A stretch of 35,990 bases of DNA from Hyphomicrobiales bacterium (GCA_017305925.1 JAFKJW010000200.1:1-35990), one strand, 5' to 3'. Positions 1 to 8,290 are shown, numbered from the stretch's first letter. The notes: generated from the sequence alone by a model not told the origin. Translations and numbers: made by a program.

Positions 1-458
1 ACGCGGCCATCCGGCGTCATCCGGATGGCGCGCTGGATCGGAAAGGCGTAGCTGGTGACGGAAAAGGCATAGTCCGCTCCGGTCTCGTCGAGCAGGCGCA
101 GGCCCTGCCGGATATCCGCGGCTCGGACGAACGGTGCCGTGGCGTAGATGCAACAGACCCGGTCGGCCACCGGCCCGTTCTCGCCCTGCCACCGCACCGC
201 GTGAGCGATGACGGGAACGGTTCCCGTGTGATCGTCGGACAGATCGGACGGGCGCACAAACGGTGCCTCGGCTCCGTGTTCCCTAGCTACCCTGGCGATT
301 TCGGCGTCGTCGGTGCTGACGACGATGCGCTCGAAGCAGCCGCTTTCCACCGCAGCGCGGATCGACCATGCGATCATCGGGACGCCGCCGAAAGGCCGGA
401 TATTCTTGCGCGGAATGCGCTTGGATCCGCCCCTGGCGGGGATGACGGCAAGCCTCAT
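1..458 (-). CDS. pseF: Pseudaminic acid cytidylyltransferase (CMP-Pse synthetase), C-terminus cut by window edge
   Basis: About 152 N-terminal residues are present; the gene continues beyond position 1. The protein opens with MRLAVIPARGGSKRIPRKNI, the CTP-binding signature of CMP-sugar synthetases (NeuA/PseF/KdsB fold). It continues with GVPMIAWSIRAA, VVSTDDAEIARVAREHGA and SDDHTGTVPVIAHA, which resemble PseF more than NeuA. The family activates pseudaminic acid with CTP in the cytoplasm before transfer to flagellin or surface glycan. The ATG at 458-456 overlaps the pseC stop as ATGA, so the two genes are translationally coupled. The pseC neighbour is the main reason to prefer pseudaminic over sialic or legionaminic acid. 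Confidence in the family is high, and in the exact sugar moderate to high. Confidence 0.88.
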   Translation of the reverse strand, partial: MRLAVIPARGGSKRIPRKNIRPFGGVPMIAWSIRAAVESGCFERIVVSTDDAEIARVAREHGAEAPFVRPSDLSDDHTGTVPVIAHAVRWQGENGPVADRVCCIYATAPFVRAADIRQGLRLLDETGADYAFSVTSYAFPIQRAIRMTPDGR

Positions 459-1615
459 TGCCCGATGGCTTCGCGCAGCACCTCGATGACGAAATCCTGC
501 TCGGCGTCGGTCAAGGTCGGATGCATCGGGATGCTGATCGCTTCGCGATAGTATTGTTCCGCCTGCGGATAGTCGCCGGGCCTGAAACCCATCTTCTGGT
601 AGTAGGGCTGGGTATGCACCGGGATATAGTGCAGGTTGACCATGATGTCGCGGGCGCGGAAGGCCTCGAAGACCTCGAGATGCGTGGCCCTGATCCGGTC
701 GAGCTGCAGGCGGATCACGTAGAGGTGCCACGCCGAATAGCTGTCCGGGTGCTGCCACGGCAGGGTCAGCGGCAGGTCGGCCAGCAGCCGGTCGTAGCGC
801 GCCGCGATCTCGTGGCGGCGCAGGACGTATTCGGTCAGGCGAGCGATCTGGCTCACGCCGAGCACGGCCTGGATGTCCGTCATGCGGTAATTGTAGCCGA
901 GCGCGACCTGCTGGTAGTACCAAGGCCCGTCCATGCCCTGCGTCATCAGCGCCGGGTCGCGGGTGATGCCGTGGCTGCGGAAAAGGCCGAGGCGGGTGGC
1001 CAGTTCGTCGTCACTGGTCAGCGCCATGCCGCCTTCGGCGGTGGTGATGATCTTGACCGGGTGGAAGCTGAAGACGGTGATGTCGCTGTATCGGCAATTG
1101 CCGACCGGCTCGCCCTTGTAGCGACCGCCGATGGCGTGGGAGGCGTCCTCGATGATGCGGAAGCCGTATTTGCCGCCGAGCGCGTGGATCGCCGCCATGT
1201 CGCAGGGCTGGCCCGACATATGCACTGGCACCACGACCTTGGGCAGGCGGCCGGCCTTTTCGGCCGCGATGAGCTTTTCCTCCAGCGCATGCGGGCAAAG
1301 GTTGTAGGTGCGGGGGTCGATATCGACGAAATCGACCTCGGCGCCGCAGTAGAGCGCGCAATTGGCCGAGGCCACGAAGGTGTTGGGCGTCGTCCACAGC
1401 CGGTCGCCGGGGCCGAGACCCAGCGCCAGGCAGGCAATGTGCAGTGCCGAGGTGGCGCTGTTGACGGCGATCGCGTGCCTGGCCCGGGCGTGCGCGAGGA
1501 CCGCCTGCTCGAAAGCGGGGATGGTGGGGCCCTGGGTGAGGTTGGAGGACTTCAGCACGCCGATGACGGCGTCGATATCATCCTGTCTGATGTCTTGTTG
1601 TCCGTAGCGGATCAT
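455..1615 (-). CDS. pseC: UDP-4-amino-4,6-dideoxy-N-acetyl-beta-L-altrosamine transaminase
   Basis: A 386-residue PLP enzyme of the DegT/DnrJ/EryC1 family, of normal length for PseC. It begins MIRYGQQDIRQDDIDAV, the usual PseC opening. The Schiff-base lysine is K188 in the block FSFHPVKIITTAEGGM, and IIEDASHAIGG supplies the PLP-contacting aspartate region. The family transfers an amino group to C4 of the UDP-4-keto sugar, the second committed step of pseudaminic acid synthesis. I chose the ATG at 1615 because homologues begin there; the open frame runs on to 1990 but overlaps the flippase gene in another frame. It lies 20 nt downstream of the flippase stop and overlaps pseF by 4 nt, so the three form one minus-strand operon. 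Confidence 0.92.
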   Translation of the reverse strand: MIRYGQQDIRQDDIDAVIGVLKSSNLTQGPTIPAFEQAVLAHARARHAIAVNSATSALHIACLALGLGPGDRLWTTPNTFVASANCALYCGAEVDFVDIDPRTYNLCPHALEEKLIAAEKAGRLPKVVVPVHMSGQPCDMAAIHALGGKYGFRIIEDASHAIGGRYKGEPVGNCRYSDITVFSFHPVKIITTAEGGMALTSDDELATRLGLFRSHGITRDPALMTQGMDGPWYYQQVALGYNYRMTDIQAVLGVSQIARLTEYVLRRHEIAARYDRLLADLPLTLPWQHPDSYSAWHLYVIRLQLDRIRATHLEVFEAFRARDIMVNLHYIPVHTQPYYQKMGFRPGDYPQAEQYYREAISIPMHPTLTDAEQDFVIEVLREAIGQ

Positions 1616-1635
1616 GTCGGTCGAAGTGTTCCGGT

Positions 1636-2901
1636 TCAAGAGGTTCCGGCCGAGGACTTCGGCGCGCCTGCGTCGCGGTCGTACCACCAGTAGGCAATGG
1701 CTTTCCAGACGAGGATGAGGGTGAAGGCGGCGCTCAGGCCGATGGGGACCGCCAGCACGGGCTGAAACATGCTGACGAGCCATGTCGACAACGCGAATAC
1801 CGGCAGGGCCGCCAGATGGCTGCAAATGATGTGCCTGTCGAGCCCCTGGGCATAAAGCGCATAGTGCGGCACCAGGCCAAGAGCGTTGATCACCATAGCG
1901 GTCAATATCCAGGGGTATAGATGAATCGCGTCCTTGTAGACCGGATTGCCGACCCAGTCCAACAGGAGGGGCAGCACGAGCCAGCTGCAAATGGCGAAGG
2001 CGACGCAGGCCGTCGCCGTCTGCAACAGCATCTGCCCCACCCGCCTGCGGATCAGTTCATGCTTGCCCTCATGAGCGAGCCGGATGAGCTCCGGGTAGGC
2101 GTAGGAGAACACCCCGGCGTCGAGAAATACTATCAAGGCACCGGTCATGCCCAGGAACAGCACATAGGCGGCCACCATTTCTATGCCGCCGAGAGCCTGG
2201 AACCAGTAGCGGTCGATGGTCTGCACCCCACGCAGGCTCAAGGTCGCCACCAGGAAGATCATGCTGACGGCAACGCCTTTCCTGACCCACTGCCAATCCA
2301 CGGCATCCCGCCAGCCTCCCATCCGCAGCCGCCGCAGCTTCACGAGGCCCAGCACGGCAGCGGCCGCCCCCGCACACGCCCAAAGCGCCATAACGACGTC
2401 CAGTTTGCGGCTCCCGACATCCAAGGTCATCAAGGCGAGCGCCGCTATCGCCCAACTGGCCTGGCGTACGAACAGGAGCAAGCTGGCGGAAATCTGTTGC
2501 GACAACGCGACGAACAGCCGGAACAATTCTTGGTTGACATGTTCCAGCAACAGGATGGGAGCGAGCCACCACAGAAGGTTCGCCGGCCAGCCCGCATGGT
2601 GCAGGATGAGTATCGTGATCGGCAGTACAGGCGCATAGAGCATTGCCGACAATGCGACCTGCCCTTTCAGCAGCCGCCCCCGCTGCCCCTCCGGAGCCCG
2701 CACTATCTCGCGCGCGAGATAGACATAGAAATCGAGCCCGACAATATATAGGCAATAGACGATAGTCGCCGTAAACAATCCATAATAACCAATCGATGCC
2801 GGATCGAGATACCTGGCTAGAAAAAAGATAAATACAAAACGAACGCCCAGCGTGGCCGCTCGTAAAAACATATTTACCAAACGGGAAATACGGGAAGACA
2901 A
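1636..2901 (-). CDS. Flippase-like polytopic membrane protein (polysaccharide/oligosaccharide export type)
   Basis: 421 residues, mostly hydrophobic, with about a dozen membrane segments (for example GVRFVFIFFLARYL near the N-terminus and ILTAMVINALGLVPHYALYA near residue 350). Its length and alternating hydrophobic segments fit the MATE/Wzx-like polysaccharide transporter superfamily, which moves lipid-linked glycans across the inner membrane. I do not recognise a characterised orthologue. Because it is first in an operon with pseC and pseF, a role in exporting a pseudaminate-containing glycan is inferred. The start is TTG at 2901 behind a weak GGA; an in-frame ATG at 2871 lacks a visible RBS but cannot be excluded. 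The 5' end (about 2760-2960) is clearly richer in A+T than the rest of the window, as is common in surface-glycan loci. Confidence 0.75.
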   Translation of the reverse strand: MSSRISRLVNMFLRAATLGVRFVFIFFLARYLDPASIGYYGLFTATIVYCLYIVGLDFYVYLAREIVRAPEGQRGRLLKGQVALSAMLYAPVLPITILILHHAGWPANLLWWLAPILLLEHVNQELFRLFVALSQQISASLLLFVRQASWAIAALALMTLDVGSRKLDVVMALWACAGAAAAVLGLVKLRRLRMGGWRDAVDWQWVRKGVAVSMIFLVATLSLRGVQTIDRYWFQALGGIEMVAAYVLFLGMTGALIVFLDAGVFSYAYPELIRLAHEGKHELIRRRVGQMLLQTATACVAFAICSWLVLPLLLDWVGNPVYKDAIHLYPWILTAMVINALGLVPHYALYAQGLDRHIICSHLAALPVFALSTWLVSMFQPVLAVPIGLSAAFTLILVWKAIAYWWYDRDAGAPKSSAGTS

Positions 2902-3647
2902 CTACTTTTCCATCAAGTAGAAAATTCCGGCATCGGTAGTGTTATTTTCAATACAAATGACCTTGAATGGCAATTGCCGTATACGGATCAAAATACTGAG
3001 TCGCGCCAGCGATCGGCCTCCGGCCTGCTTCCTCGGGACGGTCCGGCTTCAATCTCGGTGCATGACCAGAGGGACCTGCCCGTATGCGCTTCCGGAAGCA
3101 GGCAATTTTCGGATAGGCCAGCTTGCCAGAGGAATACCATCCTGGTCAAGTTTCTGTCCGTGTTCAAGGCATATGAGACCCGTTGTCGTTTCGGTTGCCA
3201 AGGCTGAGAAATACTCGGCCGGGGCCTTCCCGTCGAGAGCACGGTAAACCTGTCGGTTTATAGCGCGACAATCAGGTGAGGTGGCGGCCGCATCCGATCG
3301 AGATTCTTGCGTCACGGCGGGGGTTAGTCCAGCGGTTCGATTGTCGCCGGCGGCTGAGCTCGCCCGGAGTGGCCGCGCCATGACCGATTGCAGGGCGCAC
3401 CACGAATATAGATCGCGCCTCAACCACAGTGTGACCTGATCCAGCAGGATTCGATACGCTCCGACCGACTGAAGCCGCCCTTGCCTTGGGCGAGCCGCCC
3501 CGTTGCGCGCGAACGGCAAAGGATCTCGCGAAAAATCAGCTTGTCCGCTTTCGACGCAACCACATTGACCGCCCGGAGCGGTCACGTTAGGCGACCCTGG
3601 GGCAGCCCAACGATCCGCTCGCCCCCGCCGAAACACTGGAGGTCCCG
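2902..3647. other. 746-bp gap with no supported gene
   Basis: This lies between the divergent flippase and siderophore-interacting protein genes. The first 60 bases are A+T rich and probably hold the flippase promoter, but I see no convincing hexamer pair. A minus-strand open frame at 3049-3636 (195 codons) has the composition of a non-coding frame. A short stretch of it around 3200-3260 (RALDGKAPAEYF) loosely resembles the C-terminal tail of IS3-type transposases, so a decayed insertion sequence is possible but not shown. The ribosome-binding site of the next gene lies at 3638-3642. Confidence 0.5.
3638..3642 (+). promoter_or_regulatory. Ribosome-binding site that fixes a TTG start
   Basis: GGAGG ends 5 nt before the TTG at 3648. 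No in-frame ATG lies nearby upstream, so this Shine-Dalgarno sequence decides the start of the siderophore-interacting protein gene. Confidence 0.75.
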
Positions 3648-4733
3648 TTGAGTTTCACGGCTAAAACGCGAATAGAGGTGCCGGCGGCGGAATCCTTGAT
3701 CGCGTCGCTGTGCACGCATCTGGAAAAGCACGCCACCTTGCGCTCGCGATCCGAGGACGGCGGCAGCTTCGACTTCGGAAACGGGACCGCGCTGCTCAGG
3801 CGACAGGCCGGAACGCTCCATATCCTGGCGGAGGCTTCGAGCGAAGCCGACCTGTTATATCTGCGCATGATGCTGGCGAGCCACGTCGTGGAGATGAGCG
3901 AGGGCGAACCACGCATTGTCTGGTCCGGAGATGGGGCGGGCGTGGCTCGGCCGCCCAATTTCCGCGTCATGACCGTGCTGGCGGCACGCGACATCACCCC
4001 ACACATGCGCCGCCTCACCTTGAAGGGCGACGACCTGTCGTGGTTCGATTCGCCCCATCTTCATGTGCGGCTGTTCATTCCGCCCGGGAGCGTCGAGCCC
4101 GAATGGCCGAGACTGCTGGAAAACGGCCTCGTGCGGCTGCCGCAGGGCCCGGGAAAGCCGCATGTCCGCAAATACACCATCCGGCATATCGACGTTGCCG
4201 CCGGCACGCTCGACGTCGATTTCGTGACGCATGAGGTGGCCGGGCCGGGTTCGGATTTCGTCGCATCCACGCAGGCCGGGGATCCTGTTGGCATGGCCGG
4301 GCCCGGCGGAGGCGGCTACACGGCGGCCCGCTGGAACCTCTTCGCCGGCGACGAAACGGCGCTGCCCGCCATCGCCCGCATGCTGGAATCCATGCCGCGC
4401 GACGGGCGCGGGCTCGCCCTGATCGAGGTCGCGAACAAGAGCGAGGAACAGACGATCCCCGCGCCCGAAGGCGTCGCGGTCCGCTGGCTGCACCGCAACG
4501 GCGCCGAGCCGGGAACGACCGACCTGCTGCTCGATGCCGTGCGCGCCGTGGAATGGCCGGACGAAGACGGCCATTTCACCTGGGTGGCGTGCGAATTCGA
4601 GGCGTTCCGCAAGATAAGGACCTATCTGCGCAAGGAGCGCCATATTCCGCGCGACCGGCATCTGGTCGTGGCTTACTGGCGGCGCGGCCAGAACGAGGAC
4701 AGCTTCGCCACCGTCAAGCACGGCGAGGAGTGA
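3648..4733 (+). CDS. Siderophore-interacting protein with N-terminal DUF2218 domain (ferric-siderophore reductase family)
   Basis: 361 residues. Residues 1 to about 95 match the DUF2218 type that often precedes this family. Residues about 103-230 form the FAD-binding barrel, with RKYTIR at 174-179 as the flavin motif and GDPVGMAGPGG following. Residues about 235-350 form the C-terminal SIP domain, including WVACEFEAFRKIRTYLR and the closing YWRRGQNE motif. The family (ViuB/YqjH) reduces ferric siderophores in the cytoplasm to release iron. The gene starts with TTG behind a good GGAGG. It converges with a broken iron-type ABC ATPase (4743-4920), so this was probably once a siderophore-uptake locus of which only the reductase remains intact. 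Confidence 0.9.
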   Translation: MSFTAKTRIEVPAAESLIASLCTHLEKHATLRSRSEDGGSFDFGNGTALLRRQAGTLHILAEASSEADLLYLRMMLASHVVEMSEGEPRIVWSGDGAGVARPPNFRVMTVLAARDITPHMRRLTLKGDDLSWFDSPHLHVRLFIPPGSVEPEWPRLLENGLVRLPQGPGKPHVRKYTIRHIDVAAGTLDVDFVTHEVAGPGSDFVASTQAGDPVGMAGPGGGGYTAARWNLFAGDETALPAIARMLESMPRDGRGLALIEVANKSEEQTIPAPEGVAVRWLHRNGAEPGTTDLLLDAVRAVEWPDEDGHFTWVACEFEAFRKIRTYLRKERHIPRDRHLVVAYWRRGQNEDSFATVKHGEE

Positions 4734-4742
4734 TCGGTAGCC

Positions 4743-4920
4743 TCAGAGCGATTTGCCGTCGCAGATGAGGAACGGCCTGACCTGCGGGCAGCGCTCGACG
4801 CACACCCTCATGCGGCGAGCGCGTCGCGCGTGATGATGGTCCGCCGCCACGAGCCGGCCTTCCGAAAGGATCGCCAGCGTATCGGCCAGCGCAAGGCAAG
4901 GTATGGCCGTGCAACATGAC
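4743..4920 (-). pseudogene. Frameshifted C-terminal remnant of an iron/siderophore ABC-transporter ATPase
   Basis: Read on the minus strand, consecutive pieces in different frames rebuild the tail of a FecE/FepC-type ATPase. VMLHGHTLPCA (about 4920-4885) holds the H-loop histidine. LADTLAILSEGRLVAA (about 4890-4841) is the usual segment after the H-loop. TIITRDALAA (4840-4811) follows, then MRVCVERCPQVRPFLICDGK with the stop at 4743. At least three frame changes separate them, and no Walker A or B region is visible upstream, so the gene is both truncated and frameshifted. No intact permease or binding protein of such a transporter is present in the window. Family membership rests on my recognition of the tail pattern; an alignment would confirm it. 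Confidence 0.72.
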
Positions 4921-5189
4921 CATACCTTATCTCTTGGAAGTACGTGCAGCGGCGATCCACCGCCGGGCTTGCGGACTGGTGCTTCGCCATGCCCGCCGGA
5001 GCGGGCAGGAAGACGCGAGCCGGAACGGCGGAAAAGGCCATCCGCGCTTCGTCGCGGAGGCTTAGAGAAGCACTTCAGGGAGCCCGCCGGGATTCGGCCT
5101 CGCCTTGCGCACAAGCCATTCGCCCCGCGCTCCGGCAGGTCGAGGCAGGCAAGCCGGAAGCGGGTGCCGTCAGCCGCCTTATACCCGGA
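4921..5189. other. Gap upstream of the ATPase remnant, nothing identified
   Basis: With the remnant this fills the 456 bp between the SIP gene and the guanidinobutyrase gene. Open frames exist on both strands, but none has a recognisable family or RBS. It may hold further decayed sequence of the ABC ATPase, but no Walker motif is readable in any frame. Confidence 0.4.
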
Positions 5190-6149
5190 TCAGTTCTCCT
5201 TGTACTTGACGCCGGGAAGGACGCAGAGCATCTCGTAGAGCAGGTTGGCGGCGGTGATCGCCGTCGTGCCCGTGGTGTCGAAGGGTGGGCTCACCTCGAC
5301 GAGGTCGCAGCCGACGAGGTTCAAGCCGCGGCAGCCGCGGATCAGCTCGATCGCCTGTATGACGGTCAGGCCGCCGATCTCCGGCGTGCCGGTGCCCGGC
5401 GCATAGGCCGGATCGAGGCTGTCGATGTCGAAGGACAGGTAGACCTTGTGATCGCCGATGCGTTTCTTGACGTCGGCGATCAGCGGCACCAGCGACTTGT
5501 GCCAGCATTCCTCGGCCTGCACGACGGTAAAGCCCTTGTCGCGCGACCAGTCGAAATCCTCGGCGGTATAGCCGGTGCCGCGCAGGCCGATCTGGAAGAC
5601 GAGATCGGGCTTCAGGCAGCCCGCCTCGTAGGCGCGGCGAAAAGGCGTGCCATGGGCGATCTTCTCGCCGAACATGGTGTCGTTGATATCCGCATGGGCA
5701 TCGATGTGGATCAGCGCCACAGGCCCGTGCTTTTCGGCCATCGCCTGCAACACCGGATAGGTCAGCGTGTGGTCGCCGCCGATGGTCAGCGGGATGCAGT
5801 CGTGCGCCAGGATGCGGGCGATGCCCTCGCGGATCAGGCCGATGGTGGCGGGCAGGTTGAAGGTGTTGATGGCGATGTCGCCGACATCGGCGACTTGAAG
5901 GCTCTCGAAGGGGGCGGCGCGCGTGGCCATGTTGTAGGGCCGGATCATCACCGACTCGGCCCGCACCTGGCGCGGCCCGTAGCGCGCGCCGGAACGGTTC
6001 GACGCACCGATGTCCATGGGGATGCCGACGAAGCAGGCGTCGAGCCCCTGCGCCGTGTCGGCCTGCGGCAGGCGCATCATCGTGCCCGGTCCGCCGAAAC
6101 GGGGCATGTCGTTGCCGCCCATCGGCTGGTTGAGTTGTCTGTCGCTCAT
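5190..6149 (-). CDS. gbuA: Guanidinobutyrase/agmatinase-family ureohydrolase
   Basis: 319 residues, a full-length member of the arginase/agmatinase superfamily. All manganese ligands are visible: H127 in GGDHT, D150, H152 and D154 in DAHAD, and D241 and D243 in SFDIDSLDPA. The opening MSDRQLNQPMGGNDMPRFGG and the block VVQAEECWHKSL resemble 4-guanidinobutyrase (GbuA) of Pseudomonas more than classical SpeB. The reaction would be guanidinobutanoate to 4-aminobutanoate plus urea; agmatine and 3-guanidinopropionate are alternative substrates. The ATG at 6149 follows AGAGAGGA. The gene is downstream of a decayed FAD oxidoreductase and a serine hydrolase on the same strand. The family call is very firm, the substrate moderate. 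Confidence 0.85.
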   Translation of the reverse strand: MSDRQLNQPMGGNDMPRFGGPGTMMRLPQADTAQGLDACFVGIPMDIGASNRSGARYGPRQVRAESVMIRPYNMATRAAPFESLQVADVGDIAINTFNLPATIGLIREGIARILAHDCIPLTIGGDHTLTYPVLQAMAEKHGPVALIHIDAHADINDTMFGEKIAHGTPFRRAYEAGCLKPDLVFQIGLRGTGYTAEDFDWSRDKGFTVVQAEECWHKSLVPLIADVKKRIGDHKVYLSFDIDSLDPAYAPGTGTPEIGGLTVIQAIELIRGCRGLNLVGCDLVEVSPPFDTTGTTAITAANLLYEMLCVLPGVKYKEN

Positions 6150-6359
6150 CGCGTCCTCTCTTCGTGATCCGGCAGGATATTACAGCTTCCGATCAGTAGG
6201 GAAACTGCGTTCAACTGAGCGGAAAGCCGAGCTTCGACACCATTCGCAGCCAGGAACGGCGCCAGCCCCCCTTGGCGTCCATGGTATCCAGCGTCTACAT
6301 GCTTATTCCCGCGCCCAGTCAGCGGAAAGGCTCGGGCGGCACGACCGCCGACATGGAGG

Positions 6360-6660
6360 TGGCGAAGTCGAGCCGTCCAGTATGTCGAGCCCGATGCGCG
6401 CGCCGAAGCGCGAGGGCATTGGTGGCGAGCAGCACCTTCGGCGCCTTCACCTTCGCGCGACCGCGTCTCCGCCGTCACGGTCGCGCCGTCGTCGGTCAGC
6501 CGGTAAGCCGGGTGTTCTCGTAGAGGCGCACGCCGAGGCCCGGCGCTTCAACCCCCAGGCAAGCAGCGCCCGAAAGCACCGCTTCCGGCGGCGCCACCGA
6601 ACATTTCTCGAGGCCGGCGGCGCCGATGCCGTCTCGATCGACGCGGATAATGGAAGTCAC
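6360..6660 (-). pseudogene. Decayed FAD-dependent oxidoreductase of the D-amino-acid-oxidase (DAO/PuuB) type
   Basis: Four pieces in successive minus-strand frames rebuild the middle of a DAO-family enzyme. LGVRLYENTRLT (about 6540-6502) is the beta-strand and loop common in these enzymes. It is followed by RLTDDGATVTAETRS (about 6511-6465), then KVKAPKVLLATNALA (about 6455-6410), the strand that closes the FAD domain, then FGARIGLDILDGS (about 6410-6370). Upstream, SIIRVDRDGIGAAGLEKC (about 6655-6600) may be older coding sequence. The N-terminal GxGxxG motif and the C-terminus are missing. Its position between the guanidinobutyrase and a hydrolase suggests a lost amine- or amino-acid-oxidising partner. 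The reconstruction is by eye. Confidence 0.65.
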
Positions 6661-6699
6661 GACATTGTCCCTGGTTGCGGTTGTCGTTCTGCGAAGGTC

Positions 6700-7869
6700 T
6701 CAGGCCGTCCCGAACACCCACTCGAAGAAGGCGAGATTGTCGCTGTCGAGCGCCTCGTTGACCGGCAAGGGCTGCGATCCCATCTTGACGACGACCGTCT
6801 CCGAGGCCGGATCGACCACCAGCCACTGGCCGTGTATGCCGATGCCGCAGAACCAGCCCTTGCCGCTCTGGTACCATTTGTTGCGGTAGCGCCCCTCCGG
6901 AAGCAGGCCGACGAAATCGCTGCGCAGCCAGGCGTCCCGGCTGCCGGCGCTCGTCGTGTCGCGTACCCAGCTTTCGGCGACCACACGCGTGCCGTTGGCG
7001 ACGCCGCCCTGCCGCATCATCTCGCCGACGCGGGCAAGATCGCGCGGGCTGAGCGACACGCCGCCGGCCGTGCGGGCGTGGCCCACACGATCAACCGTGA
7101 CGGCCACGGTGCCACGAATGCCAAGCAGCCTCCACAGGCGCTCCCGCATCAGGTCGCTGACGCGCTGCCCCGACGCACGTTCGACGATGATGCCGAGCAT
7201 GTCGGAATTGGGCGAGCGATAGCGGAAAACCTCGCCGTGCGGGCCGGGCAGCCGCTTCAGGTCGCACAGCAGGTCGAGCAGGCTTTCCCCGTTGCCACCG
7301 GGATTCCACAGCATCGCCTGGCGATAGCGGGCGAACACGCTTTCGGGCTCCAGATAGGCTTCCTCGAAATCGAGGCTGACCGTCATGTCCAGGACGTGCC
7401 GCACGGTCGCGTCGGCATAGGCGGAGCGCGCGGCCTCGGGCACGTAGCGGATCACCGGCGCGTCGGGGTCGAGCAGACTGTCGCCTTCGAGGATGCCGGC
7501 GATGACGGCCGTCAGCGACTTGCTGATCGAGAAGGCGAGATGCGGCGTACCGAAGCGCGTATGAGGGGCCGACCAGTCGGCGATGAACGCGCCGCCGCGC
7601 ATGATCGTCAGCGCGTCGGTGTGGGTGCGCTCGAGAAACGCCTGCACCGTCTGCGCGCCGCCCGGCAATTCCACCGCCTCGCCAAGCAGGCCGCCGGCAT
7701 CTGCCGGCTCCTCGTCCTGCGCCTGCCCATAGGTCTGGACGACGCTCGGCACGATCTCGGTCACGTTCTGGAAGGCCCAGCGGCTGAACGGCGCCGTGCG
7801 CCAGTTGGCGAGCGTAACCTCGTCGCGGCGGAAACCGAATTTCTCTTCGAACACCGTCCTGCCGGTCAC
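6700..7869 (-). CDS. Serine hydrolase of the beta-lactamase class C / 6-aminohexanoate-dimer hydrolase family
   Basis: 389 residues. The catalytic SxxK motif is S114-I-S-K117 in FSISKSLTAV, and the second motif lies in YRSPNSD at 217-223, as in NylB-like and esterase-type members. No signal peptide is evident, so the enzyme is probably cytoplasmic. The family includes penicillin-binding-like esterases and cyclic or linear amide hydrolases. In this neighbourhood an amidase role is attractive but unproven. The start is GTG at 7869 behind AAAGGGA. A candidate promoter lies about 360 nt upstream at 8262-8234, leaving an unusually long leader. Confidence 0.8.
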   Translation of the reverse strand: MTGRTVFEEKFGFRRDEVTLANWRTAPFSRWAFQNVTEIVPSVVQTYGQAQDEEPADAGGLLGEAVELPGGAQTVQAFLERTHTDALTIMRGGAFIADWSAPHTRFGTPHLAFSISKSLTAVIAGILEGDSLLDPDAPVIRYVPEAARSAYADATVRHVLDMTVSLDFEEAYLEPESVFARYRQAMLWNPGGNGESLLDLLCDLKRLPGPHGEVFRYRSPNSDMLGIIVERASGQRVSDLMRERLWRLLGIRGTVAVTVDRVGHARTAGGVSLSPRDLARVGEMMRQGGVANGTRVVAESWVRDTTSAGSRDAWLRSDFVGLLPEGRYRNKWYQSGKGWFCGIGIHGQWLVVDPASETVVVKMGSQPLPVNEALDSDNLAFFEWVFGTA

Positions 7870-8210
7870 AGGATTCCCTTTCTGCTCATCGAATTTCTAC
7901 GTTCCGATGCGTGAGCCGCAAAGCCTGTCTTCCTGGACGATCCGGCTGCAAACTACCAATCGGATCGCGCCCCGTTATAACGCTTCCCCGCACCCTTCCC
8001 AAGAAATGCCATCAAGTTGTATGGGTCGCGAAAGCGTCTATCGGCCGGGGACATAGGAGCTGGCACCCGGACGGCCGTATCAGCCACTTCCTGAAAGAAA
8101 GACCGAGGGTGCGACGCAGCGCGCTCGCGTCATGCGATAGTTCGGCCCGGCGGCGTCACCCGAGGAGTGATCGCTTGCGCCAATTCGTGAGCCAAGGGCA
8201 TTCGAAAAGA

Positions 8211-8239
8211 TGGACAATATCAATATATTGGAGTATATT
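8211..8239 (+). promoter_or_regulatory. Candidate sigma-70-type promoter toward the IclR gene
   Basis: TGGACA at 8211-8216, a 17-nt spacer, then TATATT at 8234-8239. A transcript would begin near 8246 and reach the GTG of the IclR gene at 8437. The -10 hexamer is the same six base pairs used by the opposing promoter on the minus strand. Confidence 0.5.
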
Positions 8240-8262
8240 CTATGATATTGTAATTTTGTCAA
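8234..8262 (-). promoter_or_regulatory. Candidate promoter/operator module, copy 1 (toward the serine hydrolase)
   Basis: On the minus strand TTGACA occupies 8262-8257, followed by a 17-nt spacer and AATATA at 8239-8234. The 34-bp module continuing to 8229 matches 29 of 34 positions of 21995-22028 without gaps, including an identical run TACAATATCATAGAA. This is a direct sequence observation; use as a promoter is inferred. Confidence 0.6.
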
Positions 8263-8278
8263 TGCCACGCTCGTGTTC

Positions 8279-8290
8279 GGTAGCGCTACC
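8279..8290. promoter_or_regulatory. Perfect 12-bp palindrome GGTAGCGCTACC
   Basis: A CG-centred perfect palindrome 17 bp upstream of the minus-strand -35 hexamer. Its form resembles operators of LacI/GalR-family regulators, but no such regulator lies in the window, so the binding factor is unknown. Confidence 0.45.

Noticed and set aside
458-1693. 411-codon plus-strand open frame opposite pseC
   Set aside because: It is the antisense shadow of pseC; composition is that of high-GC complementary frames and it has no family match.
3049-3636. 195-codon minus-strand open frame with RALDGKAPAEYF, reminiscent of an IS3 transposase tail
   Set aside because: Only a dozen residues resemble a transposase; no DDE motifs, terminal repeats or target duplication are seen, and the rest looks non-coding.
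4944-6167. 407-codon plus-strand open frame opposite the guanidinobutyrase
   Set aside because: Antisense shadow of a firmly identified gene with all metal-binding residues.
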